DNA of 64,000 bases from Limanda limanda (Eukaryota > Chordata > Actinopteri > Pleuronectiformes > Pleuronectidae): the NCBI RefSeq assembly GCF_963576545.1, contig NW_026870418.1:186001-250000 (forward strand), in the 5' to 3' direction. Under the pieces are notes generated by a model that did not search any database, was not told where the DNA came from, and saw only the letters and a list, made by a program, of their open reading frames with translations. Positions 34,625-47,900 of the stretch are shown piece by piece. A program made the translations under genes and the position numbers. Position 1 is the first letter of the stretch; each line of letters begins with the position of its first letter.

Positions 34625-37347
34625 GCAAGTAGGCTCTACCCCCACTAAATGGGGTAGCGCGCATCGATCGGTACCATCCTTGAGCTTCTCCGACTTTCGG
34701 AAGGGTTAGGGTTAGGGTTAGGGATGAAAGCACATAGGAGAAAGAGATATTCTTGAATAACTTTTTTTGTGAAGGTCGGAGAGACTTGGAAAGTGGTTGC
34801 ATCTGGACTAATTTGGGTCCTGCGGATCGATTGGTAGCATCCCCGAGCTTGTACGACCTTCGGAAGAGGTCGACCGACGAAATTCCCCCAAATCTGAGGA
34901 GATATTCTTGAATAACTTTTTTTGTGAAGGTCGGAGAGACTTGCAAGTAGGCTCTACCCCCACTAAATGGGGTTGCGCGCATCGATCGGTACCATTCTTG
35001 AGCTTCTCCGACTTTCGGAAGGGTTAGGGTTAGGGTTAGGGATGAAAGCACATAGGAGAAAGAGATATTCTTGAATAACTTTTTTTGTGAAGGTCGGAGA
35101 GACTTGCAAGTAGGCTCTACCCCCACTAAATGGGGTAGCGCGCATCGATCAGTACCATCCTTGAGCTTCTCCGACTTTCGGAAGGGTTAGGGTTAGGGTT
35201 AGGGATGAAAGCACATAGGAGAAAGAGATATTCTTGAATAACTTTTTTTGTGAAGGTCGGAGAGACTTGGAAAGTGGTTGCATCTGGACTAATTTGGGTC
35301 CTGCGGATCGATTGGTACCATCCCCGAGCTTGTACGACCTTCGAAAGAGGTCGACCGACGAAATTCCCCCAAATCTGAGGAGATATTCTTGAATAACTTT
35401 TTTTGTGAAGGTCGGAGAGACTTGCAAGTAGGCTCTACCCCCACTAAATGGGGTTGCGCGCATCGATCAGTACCATCCTTGAGCTTCTCCGACTTTCGGA
35501 AGGGTTAGGGTTAGGGTTAGGGATGAAAGCACATAGGAGAAAGAGATATTCTTGAATAACTTTTTTTGTGAAGGTCGGAGAGACTTGGAAAGTGGTTGCA
35601 TCTGGACTAATTTGGGTCCTGCGGATCGATTGGTACCATCCCCGAGCTTGTACGACCTTCGGAAGAGGTCGACCGACGAAATTCCCCCAAATCTGAGGAG
35701 ATATTCTTGAATAACTTTTTTTGTGAAGGTCGGAGAGACTTGCAAGTAGGCTCTACCCCCACTAAATGGGGTTGCGCGCATCGATCAGTACCATCCTTGA
35801 GCTTCTCCGACTTTCGGAAGGGTTAGGGTTAGGGTTAGGGATGAAAGCACATAGGAGAAAGAGATATTCTTGAATAACTTTTTTTGTGAAGGTCGGAGAG
35901 ACTTGCAAGTAGGCTCTACCCCCACTAAATGGGGTAGCGCGCATCGATCGGTACCATCCTTGAGCTTCTCCGACTTTCGGAAGGGTTAGGGTTAGGGTTA
36001 GGGATGAAAGCACATAGGAGAAAGAGATATTCTTGAATAACTTTTTTTGTGAAGGTCGGAGAGACTTGGAAAGTGGTTGCATCTGGACTAATTTGGGTCC
36101 TGCGGATCGATTGGTACCATCCCCGAGCTTGTACGACCTTCGGAAGAGGTCGACCGACGAAATTCCCCCAAATCTGAGGAGATATTCTTGAATAACTTTT
36201 TTTGTGAAGGTCGGAGAGACTTGCAAGTAGGCTCTACCCCCACTAAATGGGGTTGCGCGCATCGATCAGTACCATCCTTGAGCTTCTCCGACTTTCGGAA
36301 GGGTTAGGGTTAGGGTTAGGGATGAAAGCACATAGGAGAAAGAGATATTCTTGAATAACTTTTTTTGTGAAGGTCGGAGAGACTTGGAAAGTGGTTGCAT
36401 CTGGACTAATTTGGGTCCTGCGGATCGATTGGTACCATCCCCGAGCTTGTACGACCTTCGGAAGAGGTCGACCGACGAAATTCCCCCAAATCTGAGGAGA
36501 TATTCTTGAATAACTTTTTTTGTGAAGGTCGGAGAGACTTGCAAGTAGGCTCTACCCCCACTAAATGGGGTTGCGCGCATCGATCAGTACCATCCTTGAG
36601 CTTCTCCGACTTTCGGAAGGGTTAGGGTTAGGGTTAGGGATGAAAGCACATAGGAGAAAGAGATATTCTTGAATAACTTTTTTTGTGAAGGTCGGAGAGA
36701 CTTGCAAGTAGGCTCTACCCCCACTAAATGGGGTAGCGCGCATCGATCGGTACCATCCTTGAGCTTCTCCGACTTTCGGAAGGGTTAGGGTTAGGGTTAG
36801 GGATGAAAGCACATAGGAGAAAGAGATATTCTTGAAAAACTTTTTTTGTGAAGGTCGGAGAGACTTGCAAGTAGGCTCTACCCCCACTAAATGGGGTAGC
36901 GCGCATCGATCGGTACCATCCTTGAGCTTCTCCGACTTTCGGAAGGGTTAGGGTTAGGGTTAGGGATGAAAGCACATAGGAGAAAGAGATATTCTTGAAT
37001 AACTTTTTTTGTGAAGGTCGGAGAGACTTGCAAGTAGGCTCTACCCCCACTAAATGGGGTAGCGCGCATCGATCGGTACCATCCTTGAGCTTCTCCGACT
37101 TTCGGAAGGGTTAGGGTTAGGGTTAGGGATGAAAGCACATAGGAGAAAGAGATATTCTTGAATAACTTTTTTTGTGAAGGTCGGAGAGACTTGGAAAGTG
37201 GTTGCATCTGGACTAATTTGGGTCCTGCGGATCGATTGGTACCATCCCCGAGCTTGTACAACCTTCGGAAGAGGTCGACCGACGAAATTCCCCCAAATCT
37301 GAGGAGATATTCTTGAATAACTTTTTTTGTGAAGGTCGGAGAGACTT

Positions 37348-37516
37348 GCAAGTAGGCTCTACCCCCACTAAATGGGGTAGCGCGCATCGATCGGTACCAT
37401 CCTTGAGCTTCTCCGACTTTCGGAAGGGTTAGGGTTAGGGTTAGGGTTAGGGATGAAAGCACATAGGAGAAAGAGATATTCTTGAATAACTTTTTTTGTG
37501 AAGGTCGGAGAGACTT
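37348..37516 (+). repeat. A4 monomer (four TTAGGG)
   Basis: Copy-3 counterpart of 2833-3001, with five G3 tracts. Confidence 0.94.
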
Positions 37517-37828
37517 GGAAAGTGGTTGCATATGGACTAATTTGGGTCCTGCGGATCGATTGGTACCATCCCCGAGCTTGTACGACCTTCGGAAGAGGTC
37601 GACCGACGAAATTCCCCCAAATCTGAGGAGATATTCTTGAATAACTTTTTTTGTGAAGGTCGGAGAGACTTGCAAGTAGGCTCTACCCCCACTAAATGGG
37701 GTTGCGCGCATCGATCAGTACCATCCTTGAGCTTCTCCGACTTTCGGAAGGGTTAGGGTTAGGGATGAAAGCACATAGGAGAAAGAGATATTCTTGAATA
37801 ACTTTTTTTGTGAAGGTCGGAGAGACTT

Positions 37829-37982
37829 GGAAAGTGGTTGCATCTGGACTAATTTGGGTCCTGCAGATCGATTGGTACCATCCCCGAGCTTGTACGACCT
37901 TCGGAAGAGGTCGACCGACGAAATTCCCCCAAATCTGAGGAGATATTCTTGAATAACTTTTTTTTGAAGGTCGGAGAGACTT
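37829..37982 (+). repeat. B monomer with T-tract deletion (154 bp)
   Basis: The only B with the T8-GAAGG form of the 44-base box; otherwise this deletion is seen only in A monomers. It also has CTGCAG. The B carrying CTGCAG at this place in copy 4 (47878) has the normal length. Confidence 0.92.
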
Positions 37983-39107
37983 GCAAGTAGGCTCTACCCC
38001 CACTAAATGGGGTTGCGCGCATCGATCAGTACCATCCTTGAGCTTCTCCGACTTTCGGAAGGGTTAGGGTTAGGGTTAGGGATGAAAGCACATAGGAGAA
38101 AGAGATATTCTTGAATAACTTTTTTTGTGAAGGTCGGAGAGACTTGCAAGTAGGCTCTACTCCCACTAAATGGGGTAGCGCGCATCGATCGGTACCATCC
38201 TTGAGCTTCTCCGACTTTCGGAAGGGTTAGGGTTAGGGTTAGGGATGAAAGCACATAGGAGAAAGAGATATTCTTGAATAACTTTTTTTGTGAAGGTCGG
38301 AGAGACTTGCAAGTAGGCTCTACCCCCACTAAATGGGGTAGCGCGCATCGATCGGTACCATCCTTGAGCTTCTCCGACTTTCGGAAGGGTTAGGGTTAGG
38401 GTTAGGGATGAAAGCACATAGGAGAAAGAGATATTCTTGAATAACTTTTTTTGTGAAGGTCGGAGAGACTTGCAAGTAGGCTCTACCCCCACTAAATGGG
38501 GTAGCGCGCATCGATCGGTACCATCCTTGAGCTTCTCCGACTTTCGGAAGGGTTAGGGTTAGGGTTAGGGATGAAAGCACATAGGAGAAAGAGATATTCT
38601 TGAATAACTTTTTTTGTGAAGGTCGGAGAGACTTGGAAAGTGGTTGCATCTGGACTAATTTGGGTCCTGCGGATCGATTGGTACCATCCCCGAGCTTGTA
38701 CGACCTTCGGAAGAGGTCGACCGACGAAATTCCCCCAAATCTGAGGAGATATTCTTGAATAACTTTTTTTGTGAAGGTCGGAGAGACTTGCAAGTAGGCT
38801 CTACCCCCACTAAATGGGGTAGCGCGCATCGATCGGTACCATCCTTGAGCTTCTCCGACTTTCGGAAGGGTTAGGGTTAGGGTTAGGGATGAAAGCACAT
38901 AGGAGAAAGAGATATTCTTGAATAACTTTTTTTGTGAAGGTCGGAGAGACTTGGAAAGTGGTTGCATCTGGACTAATTTGGGTCCTGCGGATCGATTGGT
39001 ACCATCCCCGAGCTTGTACGACCTTCGGAAGAGGTCGACCGACGAAATTCCCCCAAATCTGAGGAGATATTCTTGAATAACTTTTTTTGTGAAGGTCGGA
39101 GAGACTT

Positions 39108-41800
39108 GCAAGTAGGCTCTACCCCCACTAAATGGGGTAGCGCGCATCGATCAGTACCATCCTTGAGCTTCTCCGACTTTCGGAAGGGTTAGGGTTAGGG
39201 ATGAAAGCACATAGGAGAAAGAGATATTCTTGAATAACTTTTTTTGTGAAGGTCGGAGAGACTTGGAAAGTGGTTGCATCTGGACTAATTTGGGTCCTGC
39301 GGATCGATTGGTACCATCCCCGAGCTTGTACGACCTTCGGAAGAGGTCGACCGACGAAATTCCCCCAAATCTGAGGAGATATTCTTGAATAACTTTTTTT
39401 GTGAAGGTCGGAGAGACTTGCAAGTAGGCTCTACCCCCACTAAATGGGGTTGCGCGCATCGATCGGTACCATCCTTGAGCTTCTCCGACTTTCGGAAGGG
39501 TTAGGGTTAGGGTTAGGGATGAAAGCACATAGGAGAAAGAGATATTCTTGAATAACTTTTTTTGTGAAGGTCGGAGAGACTTGCAAGTAGGCTTTACCCC
39601 CACTAAATGGGGTAGCGCGCATCGATCGGTACCATCCTTGAGCTTCTCCGACTTTCGGAAGGGTTAGGGTTAGGGATGAAAGCACATAGGAGAAAGAGAT
39701 ATTCTTGAATAACTTTTTTTGTGAAGGTCAAAGAGACTTGAAAAGTGGTTGCATCTGGACTAATTTGGGTCCTGCGGATCGATTGGTACCATCCCCGAGC
39801 TTGTACGACCTTCGGAAGAGGTCGACCGACGAAATTCCCCCAAATCTGAGGAGATATTCTTGAATAACTTTTTTTGTGAAGGTCGGAGAGACTTGCAAGT
39901 AGGCTCTACCCCCACTAAATGGGGTAGCGCGCATCGATCGGTACCATCCTTGAGCTTCTCCGACTTTCAGAAGGGTTAGGGTTAGGGTTAGGGATGAAAG
40001 CACATAGGAGAAAGAGATATTCTTGAATAACTTTTTTTGTGAAGGTCGGAGAGACTTGCAAGTAGGCTCTACCCCCACTAAATGGGGTAGCGCACATCGG
40101 TCGGTACCATCCTTGAGCTTCTCCGACTTTCGGAAGGGTTAGGGTTAGGGTTAGGGATGAAAGCACATAGGAGAAAGAGATATTCTTGAATAACTTTTTT
40201 TGTGAAGGTCGGAGAGACTTGGAAAGTGGTTGCATCTGGACTAATTTGGGTCCTGCGGATCGATTGGTACCATCCCCGAGCTTGTACGACCTTCGGAAGA
40301 GGTCGACCGACGAAATTCCCCCAAATCTGAGGAGATATTCTTGAATAACTTTTTTTGTGAAGGTCGGAGAGACTTGCAAGTAGGCTCTACCCCCACTAAA
40401 TGGGGTAGCGCGCATCGATCGGTACCATCCTTGAGCTTCTCCGACTTTCGGAAGGGTTAGGGTTAGGGTTAGGGATGAAAGCACATAGGAGAAAGAGATA
40501 TTCTTGAATAACTTTTTTTGTGAAGGTCGGAGAGACTTGGAAAGTGGTTGCATCTGGACTAATTTGGGTCCTGCGGATCGATTGGTACCATCCCCGAGCT
40601 TGTACGACCTTCGGAAGAGGTCGACCGACGAAATTCCCCCAAATCTGAGGAGATATTCTTGAATAACTTTTTTTGTGAAGGTCGGAGAGACTTGCAAGTA
40701 GGCTCTACCCCCACTAAATGGGGTTGCGCGCATCGATCAGTACCATCCTTGAGCTTCTCCGACTTTCGGAAGGGTTAGGGTTAGGGATGAAAGCACATAG
40801 GAGAAAGAGATATTCTTGAATAACTTTTTTTGTGAAGGTCGGAGAGACTTGCAAGTAGGCTCTACCCCCACTAAATGGGGTAGCGCGCATCGATCGGTAC
40901 CATCCTTGAGCTTCTCCGACTTTCGGAAGGGTTAGGGTTAGGGTTAGGGATGAAAGCACATAGGAGAAAGAGATATTCTTGAATAACTTTTTTTGTGAAG
41001 GTCGGAGAGACTTGGAAAGTGGTTGCATCTGGACTAATTTGGGTCCTGCGGATCGATTGGTACCATCCCCGAGCTTGTACGACCTTCGGAAGAGGTCGAC
41101 CGACGAAATTCCCCCAAATCTGAGGAGATATTCTTGAATAACTTTTTTTGTGAAGGTCGGAGAGACTTGCAAGTAGGCTCTACCCCCACTAAATGGGGTA
41201 GCGCGCATCGATCAGTACCATCCTTGAGCTTCTCCGACTTTCGGAAGGGTTAGGGTTAGGGATGAAAGCACATAGGAGAAAGAGATATTCTTGAATAACT
41301 TTTTTTGTGAAGGTCGGAGAGACTTGGAAAGTGGTTGCATCTGGACTAATTTGGGTCCTGCGGATCGATTGGTACCATCCCCGAGCTTGTACGACCTTCG
41401 GAAGAGGTCGACCGACGAAATTCCCCCAAATCTGAGGAGATATTCTTGAATAACTTTTTTTGTGAAGGTCGGAGAGACTTGCAAGTAGGCTCTACCCCCA
41501 CTAAATGGGGTTGCGCGCATCGATCGGTACCATCCTTGAGCTTCTCCGACTTTCGGAAGGGTTAGGGTTAGGGTTAGGGATGAAAGCACATAGGAGAAAG
41601 AGATATTCTTGAATAACTTTTTTTGTGAAGGTCGGAGAGACTTGCAAGTAGGCTTTACCCCCACTAAATGGGGTAGCGCGCATCGATCGGTACCATCCTT
41701 GAGCTTCTCCGACTTTCGGAAGGGTTAGGGTTAGGGATGAAAGCACATAGGAGAAAGAGATATTCTTGAATAACTTTTTTTGTGAAGGTCGGAGAGACTT
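39108..41800 (+). repeat. Mixed segment with 787-bp-type modules
   Basis: B monomers start at 39265, 39740, 40221, 40539, 41014 and 41326. A2 monomers are at 39108, 39583, 40694, 41169 and 41644. The A2-B-A-A2-B module is complete at 39108-39894. It reappears as A2-B-A-A2 followed by another A2 at 41169-41800. A 40058 has the GCACATCGGTCGG haplotype otherwise seen only at 25729 and 27792. B 39740 has a local cluster of G-to-A changes (GTCAAAGAG and TTGAAAAG). Confidence 0.88.
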
Positions 41801-44800
41801 GCAAGTAGGCTCTACCCCCACTAAATGGGGTAGCGCGCATCGATCGGTACCATCCTTGAGCTTCTCCGACTTTCGGAAGGGTTAGGGTTAGGGATGAAAG
41901 CACATAGGAGAAAGAGATATTCTTGAATAACTTTTTTTGTGAAGGTTGGAGAGACTTGGAAAGTGGTTGCATCTGGACTAATTTGGGTCCTGCGGATCGA
42001 TTGGTACCATCCCCGAGCTTGTACGACCTTCGGAAGAGGTCGACCGACGAAATTCCCCCAAATCTGAGGAGATATTCTTGAATAACTTTTTTTGTGAAGG
42101 TCGGAGAGACTTGCAAGTAGGCTCTACCCCCACTAAATGGGGTAGCGCGCATCGATCGGTACCATCCTTGAGCTTCTCCGACTTTCGGAAGGGTTAGGGT
42201 TAGGGATGAAAGCACATAGGAGAAAGAGATATTCTTGAATAACTTTTTTTGTGAAGGTCGGAGAGACTTGGAAAGTGGTTGCATCTGGACTAATTTGGGT
42301 CCTGCGGATCGATTGGTACCATCCCCGAGCTTGTACGACCTTCGGAAGAGGTCGACCGACGAAATTCCCCCAAATCTGAGGAGCTATTCTTGAATAACTT
42401 TTTTTGTGAAGGTCGGAGAGACTTGCAAGTAGGCTCTACCCCCACTAAATGGGGTAGCGCGCATCGATCGGTACCATCCTTGAGCTTCTCCGACTTTCGG
42501 AAGGGTTAGGGTTAGGGTTAGGGATGAAAGCACATAGGAGAAAGAGATATTCTTGAATAACTTTTTTTGTGAAGGTCGGAGAGACTTGCAAGTAGGCTCT
42601 ACCCCCACTAAATGGGGTAGCGCGCATCGATCGGTACCATCCTTGAGCTTCTCCGACTTTCGGAAGGGTTAGGGTTAGGGTTAGGGATGAAAGCACATAG
42701 GAGAAAGAGATATTCTTGAATAACTTTTTTTGTGAAGGTCGGAGAGACTTGGAAAGTGGTTGCATCTGGACTAATTTGGGTCCTGCGGATCGATTGGTAC
42801 CATCCCCGAGCTTGTACGACCTTCGGAAGAGGTCGACCGACGAAATTCCCCCAAATCTGAGGAGATATTCTTGAATAACTTTTTTTGTGAAGGTCGGAGA
42901 GACTTGCAAGTAGGCTCTACCCCCACTAAATGGGGTTGCGCGCATCGATCAGTACCATCCTTGAGCTTCTCCGACTTTCGGAAGGGTTAGGGTTAGGGTT
43001 AGGGATGAAAGCACATAGGAGAAAGAGATATTCTTGAATAACGTTTTTTGTGAAGGTCGGAGAGACTTGCAAGTAGGCTGTACCCCCACTAAATGGGGTA
43101 GCGCGCATCGATCGGTACCATCCTTGAGCTTCTCCGACTTTCGGAAGGGTTAGGGTTAGGGTTAGGGATGAAAGCACATAGGAGAAAGAGATATTCTTGA
43201 ATAACTTTTTTTGTGAAGGTCGGAGAGACTTGGAAAGTGGTTGCATCTGGACTAATTTGGGTCCTGCGGATCGATTGGTACCATCCCCGAGCTTGTACGA
43301 CCTTCGGAAGAGGTCGACCGACGAAATTCCCCCAAATCTGAGGAGATATTCTTGAATAACTTTTTTTGTGAAGGTCGGAGAGACTTGCAAGTAGGCTCTA
43401 CCCCCACTAAATGGGGTTGCGCGCATCGATCAGTACCATCCTTGAGCTTCTCCGACTTTCGGAAGGGTTAGGGTTAGGGTTAGGGATGAAAGCACATAGG
43501 AGAAAGAGATATTCTTGAATAACTTTTTTTGTGAAGGTCGGAGAGACTTGCAAGTAGGCTCTACCCCCACTAAATGGGGTAGCGCGCATCGATCGGTACC
43601 ATCCTTGAGCTTCTCCGACTTTCGGAAGGGTTAGGGTTAGGGTTAGGGATGAAAGCACATAGGAGAAAGAGATATTCTTGAATAACTTTTTTTTGAAGGT
43701 CGGAGAGACTTGGAAAGTGGTTGCATCTGGACTAATTTGGGTCCTGCGGATCGATTGGTACCATCCCCGAGCTTGTACGACCTTCGGAAGAGGTCGACCG
43801 ACGAAATTCCCCCAAATCTGAGGAGATATTCTTGAATAACCTTTTTTGTGAAGGTCGGAGAGACTTGCAAGTAGGCTCTACCCCCACTAAATGGGGTAGC
43901 GCGCATCGATCGGTACCATCCTTGAGCTTCTCCGACTTTCGGAAGGGTTAGGGTTAGGGTTAGGGATGAAAGCACATAGGAGAAAGAGATATTCTTGAAT
44001 AACTTTTTTTGTGAAGGTCGGAGAGACTTGCAAGTAGGCTCTACCCCCACTAAATGGGGTAGCGCGCATCGATCGGTACCATCCTTGAGCTTCTCCGACT
44101 TTCGGAAGGGTTAGGGTTAGGGTTAGGGATGAAAGCACATAGGAGAAAGAGATATTCTTGAATAACTTTTTTTGTGAAGGTCGGAGAGACTTGGAAAGTG
44201 GTTGCATCTGGACTAATTTGGGTCCTGCGGATCGATTGGTACCATCCCCGAGCTTGTACGACCTTCGGAAGAGGTCGACCGACGAAATTCCCCCAAATCT
44301 GAGGAGATATTCTTGAATAACCTTTTTTGTGAAGGTCGGAGAGACTTGCAAGTAGGCTCTACCCCCACTAAATGGGGTAGCGCGCATCGATCGGTACCAT
44401 CCTTGAGCTTCTCCGACTTTCGGAAGGGTTAGGGTTAGGGTTAGGGATGAAAGCACATAGGAGAAAGAGATATTCTTGAATAACTTTTTTTGTGAAGGTC
44501 GGAGAGACTTGCAAGTAGGCTCTACCCCCACTAAATGGGGTAGCGCGCATCGATCGGTACCATCCTTGAGCTTCTCCGACTTTCGGAAGGGTTAGGGTTA
44601 GGGTTAGGGATGAAAGCACATAGGAGAAAGAGATATTCTTGAATAACTTTTTTTGTGAAGGTCGGAGAGACTTGGAAAGTGGTTGCATCTGGACTAATTT
44701 GGGTCCTGCGGATCGATTGGTACCATCCCCGAGCTTGTACGACCTTCGGAAGAGGTCGACCGACGAAATTCCCCCAAATCTGAGGAGATATTCTTGAATA

Positions 44801-44985
44801 ACTTTTTTTGTGAAGGTCGGAGAGACTTGCAAGTAGGCTCTACCCCCACTAAATGGGGTTGCGCGCATCGATCGGTACCATCCTTGAGCTTCTCCGACTT
44901 TCGGAAGGGTTAGGGTTAGGGATGAAAGCACATAGGAGAAAGAGATATTCTTGAATAACTTTTTTTGTGAAGGTCGGAGAGACTT
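41801..44985 (+). repeat. Left extension of copy 4
   Basis: B monomers start at 41958, 42270, 42751, 43232, 43712, 44193 and 44674. A2 monomers are at 41801, 42113 and 44829. Relative to 31922-34624 it has one extra A-A-B module of 481 bp. B 43712 and B 44193 both end ACCTTTTTTG, so the duplicated module is 43867-44347. A 42906 (ACGTTTTTTG) and A 43069 (GGCTGTACC) carry the marker pair amplified at 52378-53184. Confidence 0.85.
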
Positions 44986-47900
44986 GCAAGTAGGCTCTAC
45001 CCCCACTAAATGGGGTAGCGCGCATCGATCGGTACCATCCTTGAGCTTCTCCGACTTTCGGAAGGGTTAGGGTTAGGGTTAGGGATGAAAGCACATAGGA
45101 GAAAGAGATATTCTTGAATAACTTTTTTTGTGAAGGTCGGAGAGACTTGGAAAGTGGTTGCATCTGGACTAATTTGGGTCCTGCGGATCGATTGGTAGCA
45201 TCCCCGAGCTTGTACGACCTTCGGAAGAGGTCGACCGACGAAATTCCCCCAAATCTGAGGAGATATTCTTGAATAACTTTTTTTGTGAAGGTCGGAGAGA
45301 CTTGCAAGTAGGCTCTACCCCCACTAAATGGGGTTGCGCGCATCGATCGGTACCATTCTTGAGCTTCTCCGACTTTCGGAAGGGTTAGGGTTAGGGTTAG
45401 GGATGAAAGCACATAGGAGAAAGAGATATTCTTGAATAACTTTTTTTGTGAAGGTCGGAGAGACTTGCAAGTAGGCTCTACCCCCACTAAATGGGGTAGC
45501 GCGCATCGATCAGTACCATCCTTGAGCTTCTCCGACTTTCGGAAGGGTTAGGGTTAGGGTTAGGGATGAAAGCACATAGGAGAAAGAGATATTCTTGAAT
45601 AACTTTTTTTGTGAAGGTCGGAGAGACTTGGAAAGTGGTTGCATCTGGACTAATTTGGGTCCTGCGGATCGATTGGTACCATCCCCGAGCTTGTACGACC
45701 TTCGAAAGAGGTCGACCGACGAAATTCCCCCAAATCTGAGGAGATATTCTTGAATAACTTTTTTTGTGAAGGTCGGAGAGACTTGCAAGTAGGCTCTACC
45801 CCCACTAAATGGGGTTGCGCGCATCGATCAGTACCATCCTTGAGCTTCTCCGACTTTCGGAAGGGTTAGGGTTAGGGTTAGGGATGAAAGCACATAGGAG
45901 AAAGAGATATTCTTGAATAACTTTTTTTGTGAAGGTCGGAGAGACTTGGAAAGTGGTTGCATCTGGACTAATTTGGGTCCTGCGGATCGATTGGTACCAT
46001 CCCCGAGCTTGTACGACCTTCGGAAGAGGTCGACCGACGAAATTCCCCCAAATCTGAGGAGATATTCTTGAATAACTTTTTTTGTGAACGTCGGAGAGAC
46101 TTGCAAGTAGGCTCTACCCCCACTAAATGGGGTTGCGCGCATCGATCAGTACCATCCTTGAGCTTCTCCGACTTTCGGAAGGGTTAGGGTTAGGGTTAGG
46201 GATGAAAGCACATAGGAGAAAGAGATATTCTTGAATAACTTTTTTTGTGAAGGTCGGAGAGACTTGCAAGTAGGCTCTACCCCCACTAAATGGGGTAGCG
46301 CGCATCGATCGGTACCATCCTTGAGCTTCTCCGACTTTCGGAAGGGTTAGGGTTAGGGTTAGGGATGAAAGCACATAGGAGAAAGAGATATTCTTGAATA
46401 ACTTTTTTTGTGAAGGTCGGAGAGACTTGGAAAGTGGTTGCATCTGGACTAATTTGGGTCCTGCGGATCGATTGGTACCATCCCCGAGCTTGTACGACCT
46501 TCGGAAGAGGTCGACCGACGAAATTCCCCCAAATCTGAGGAGATATTCTTGAATAACTTTTTTTGTGAAGGTCGGAGAGACTTGCAAGTAGGCTCTACCC
46601 CCACTAAATGGGGTTGCGCGCATCGATCAGTACCATCCTTGAGCTTCTCCGACTTTCGGAAGGGTTAGGGTTAGGGTTAGGGATGAAAGCACATAGGAGA
46701 AAGAGATATTCTTGAATAACTTTTTTTGTGAAGGTCGGAGAGACTTGCAAGTAGGCTCTACCCCCACTAAATGGGGTAGCGCGCATCGATCGGTACCATC
46801 CTTGAGCTTCTCCGACTTTCGGAAGGGTTAGGGTTAGGGTTAGGGATGAAAGCACATAGGAGAAAGAGATATTCTTGAAAAACTTTTTTTGTGAAGGTCG
46901 GAGAGACTTGCAAGTAGGCTCTACCCCCACTAAATGGGGTAGCGCGCATCGATCGGTACCATCCTTGAGCTTCTCCGACTTTCGGAAGGGTTAGGGTTAG
47001 GGTTAGGGATGAAAGCACATAGGAGAAAGAGATATTCTTGAATAACTTTTTTTGTGAAGGTCGGAGAGACTTGCAAGTAGGCTCTACCCCCACTAAATGG
47101 GGTAGCGCGCATCGATCGGTACCATCCTTGAGCTTCTCCGACTTTCGGAAGGGTTAGGGTTAGGGTTAGGGATGAAAGCACATAGGAGAAAGAGATATTC
47201 TTGAATAACTTTTTTTGTGAAGGTCGGAGAGACTTGGAAAGTGGTTGCATCTGGACTAATTTGGGTCCTGCGGATCGATTGGTACCATCCCCGAGCTTGT
47301 ACAACCTTCGGAAGAGGTCGACCGACGAAATTCCCCCAAATCTGAGGAGATATTCTTGAATAACTTTTTTTGTGAAGGTCGGAGAGACTTGCAAGTAGGC
47401 TCTACCCCCACTAAATGGGGTAGCGCGCATCGATCGGTACCATCCTTGAGCTTCTCCGACTTTCGGAAGGGTTAGGGTTAGGGTTAGGGTTAGGGATGAA
47501 AGCACATAGGAGAAAGAGATATTCTTGAATAACTTTTTTTGTGAAGGTCGGAGAGACTTGGAAAGTGGTTGCATCTGGACTAATTTGGGTCCTGCGGATC
47601 GATTGGTACCATCCCCGAGCTTGTACGACCTTCGGAAGAGGTCGACCGACGAAATTCCCCCAAATCTGAGGAGATATTCTTGAATAACTTTTTTTGTGAA
47701 GGTCGGAGAGACTTGCAAGTAGGCTCTACCCCCACTAAATGGGGTTGCGCGCATCGATCAGTACCATCCTTGAGCTTCTCCGACTTTCGGAAGGGTTAGG
47801 GTTAGGGTTAGGGATGAAAGCACATAGGAGAAAGAGATATTCTTGAATAACTTTTTTTGTGAAGGTCGGAGAGACTTGGAAAGTGGTTGCATCTGGACTA

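Larger units (their letters stand above)
34625..39107 (+). repeat. Large duplicated block, copy 3
   Basis: It follows copy 1 from 110 at an offset of 34,515 up to about 37671. B monomers start at 34788, 35269, 35587, 36068, 36386, 37193, 37517, 37829, 38635 and 38953. Markers shared with copies 1, 2 and 4 are CTTCGAAAG at 35344, TTGAAAAAC at 36837, TACAACC in B 37193 and A4 37348. Differences from copy 1 include GGTAGCATCC in B 34788, CATATGG in B 37517, A2 rather than A3 at 37672 and a one-base deletion in B 37829. The match fades near 39108. Confidence 0.88.

Noticed and set aside
39729..39745. RIP-type (repeat-induced point mutation) or other hypermutation at the G-to-A cluster in B 39740
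   Set aside because: Only about three changes occur, and the rest of the array is nearly mutation-free and GC-normal, the opposite of a RIP-affected repeat.
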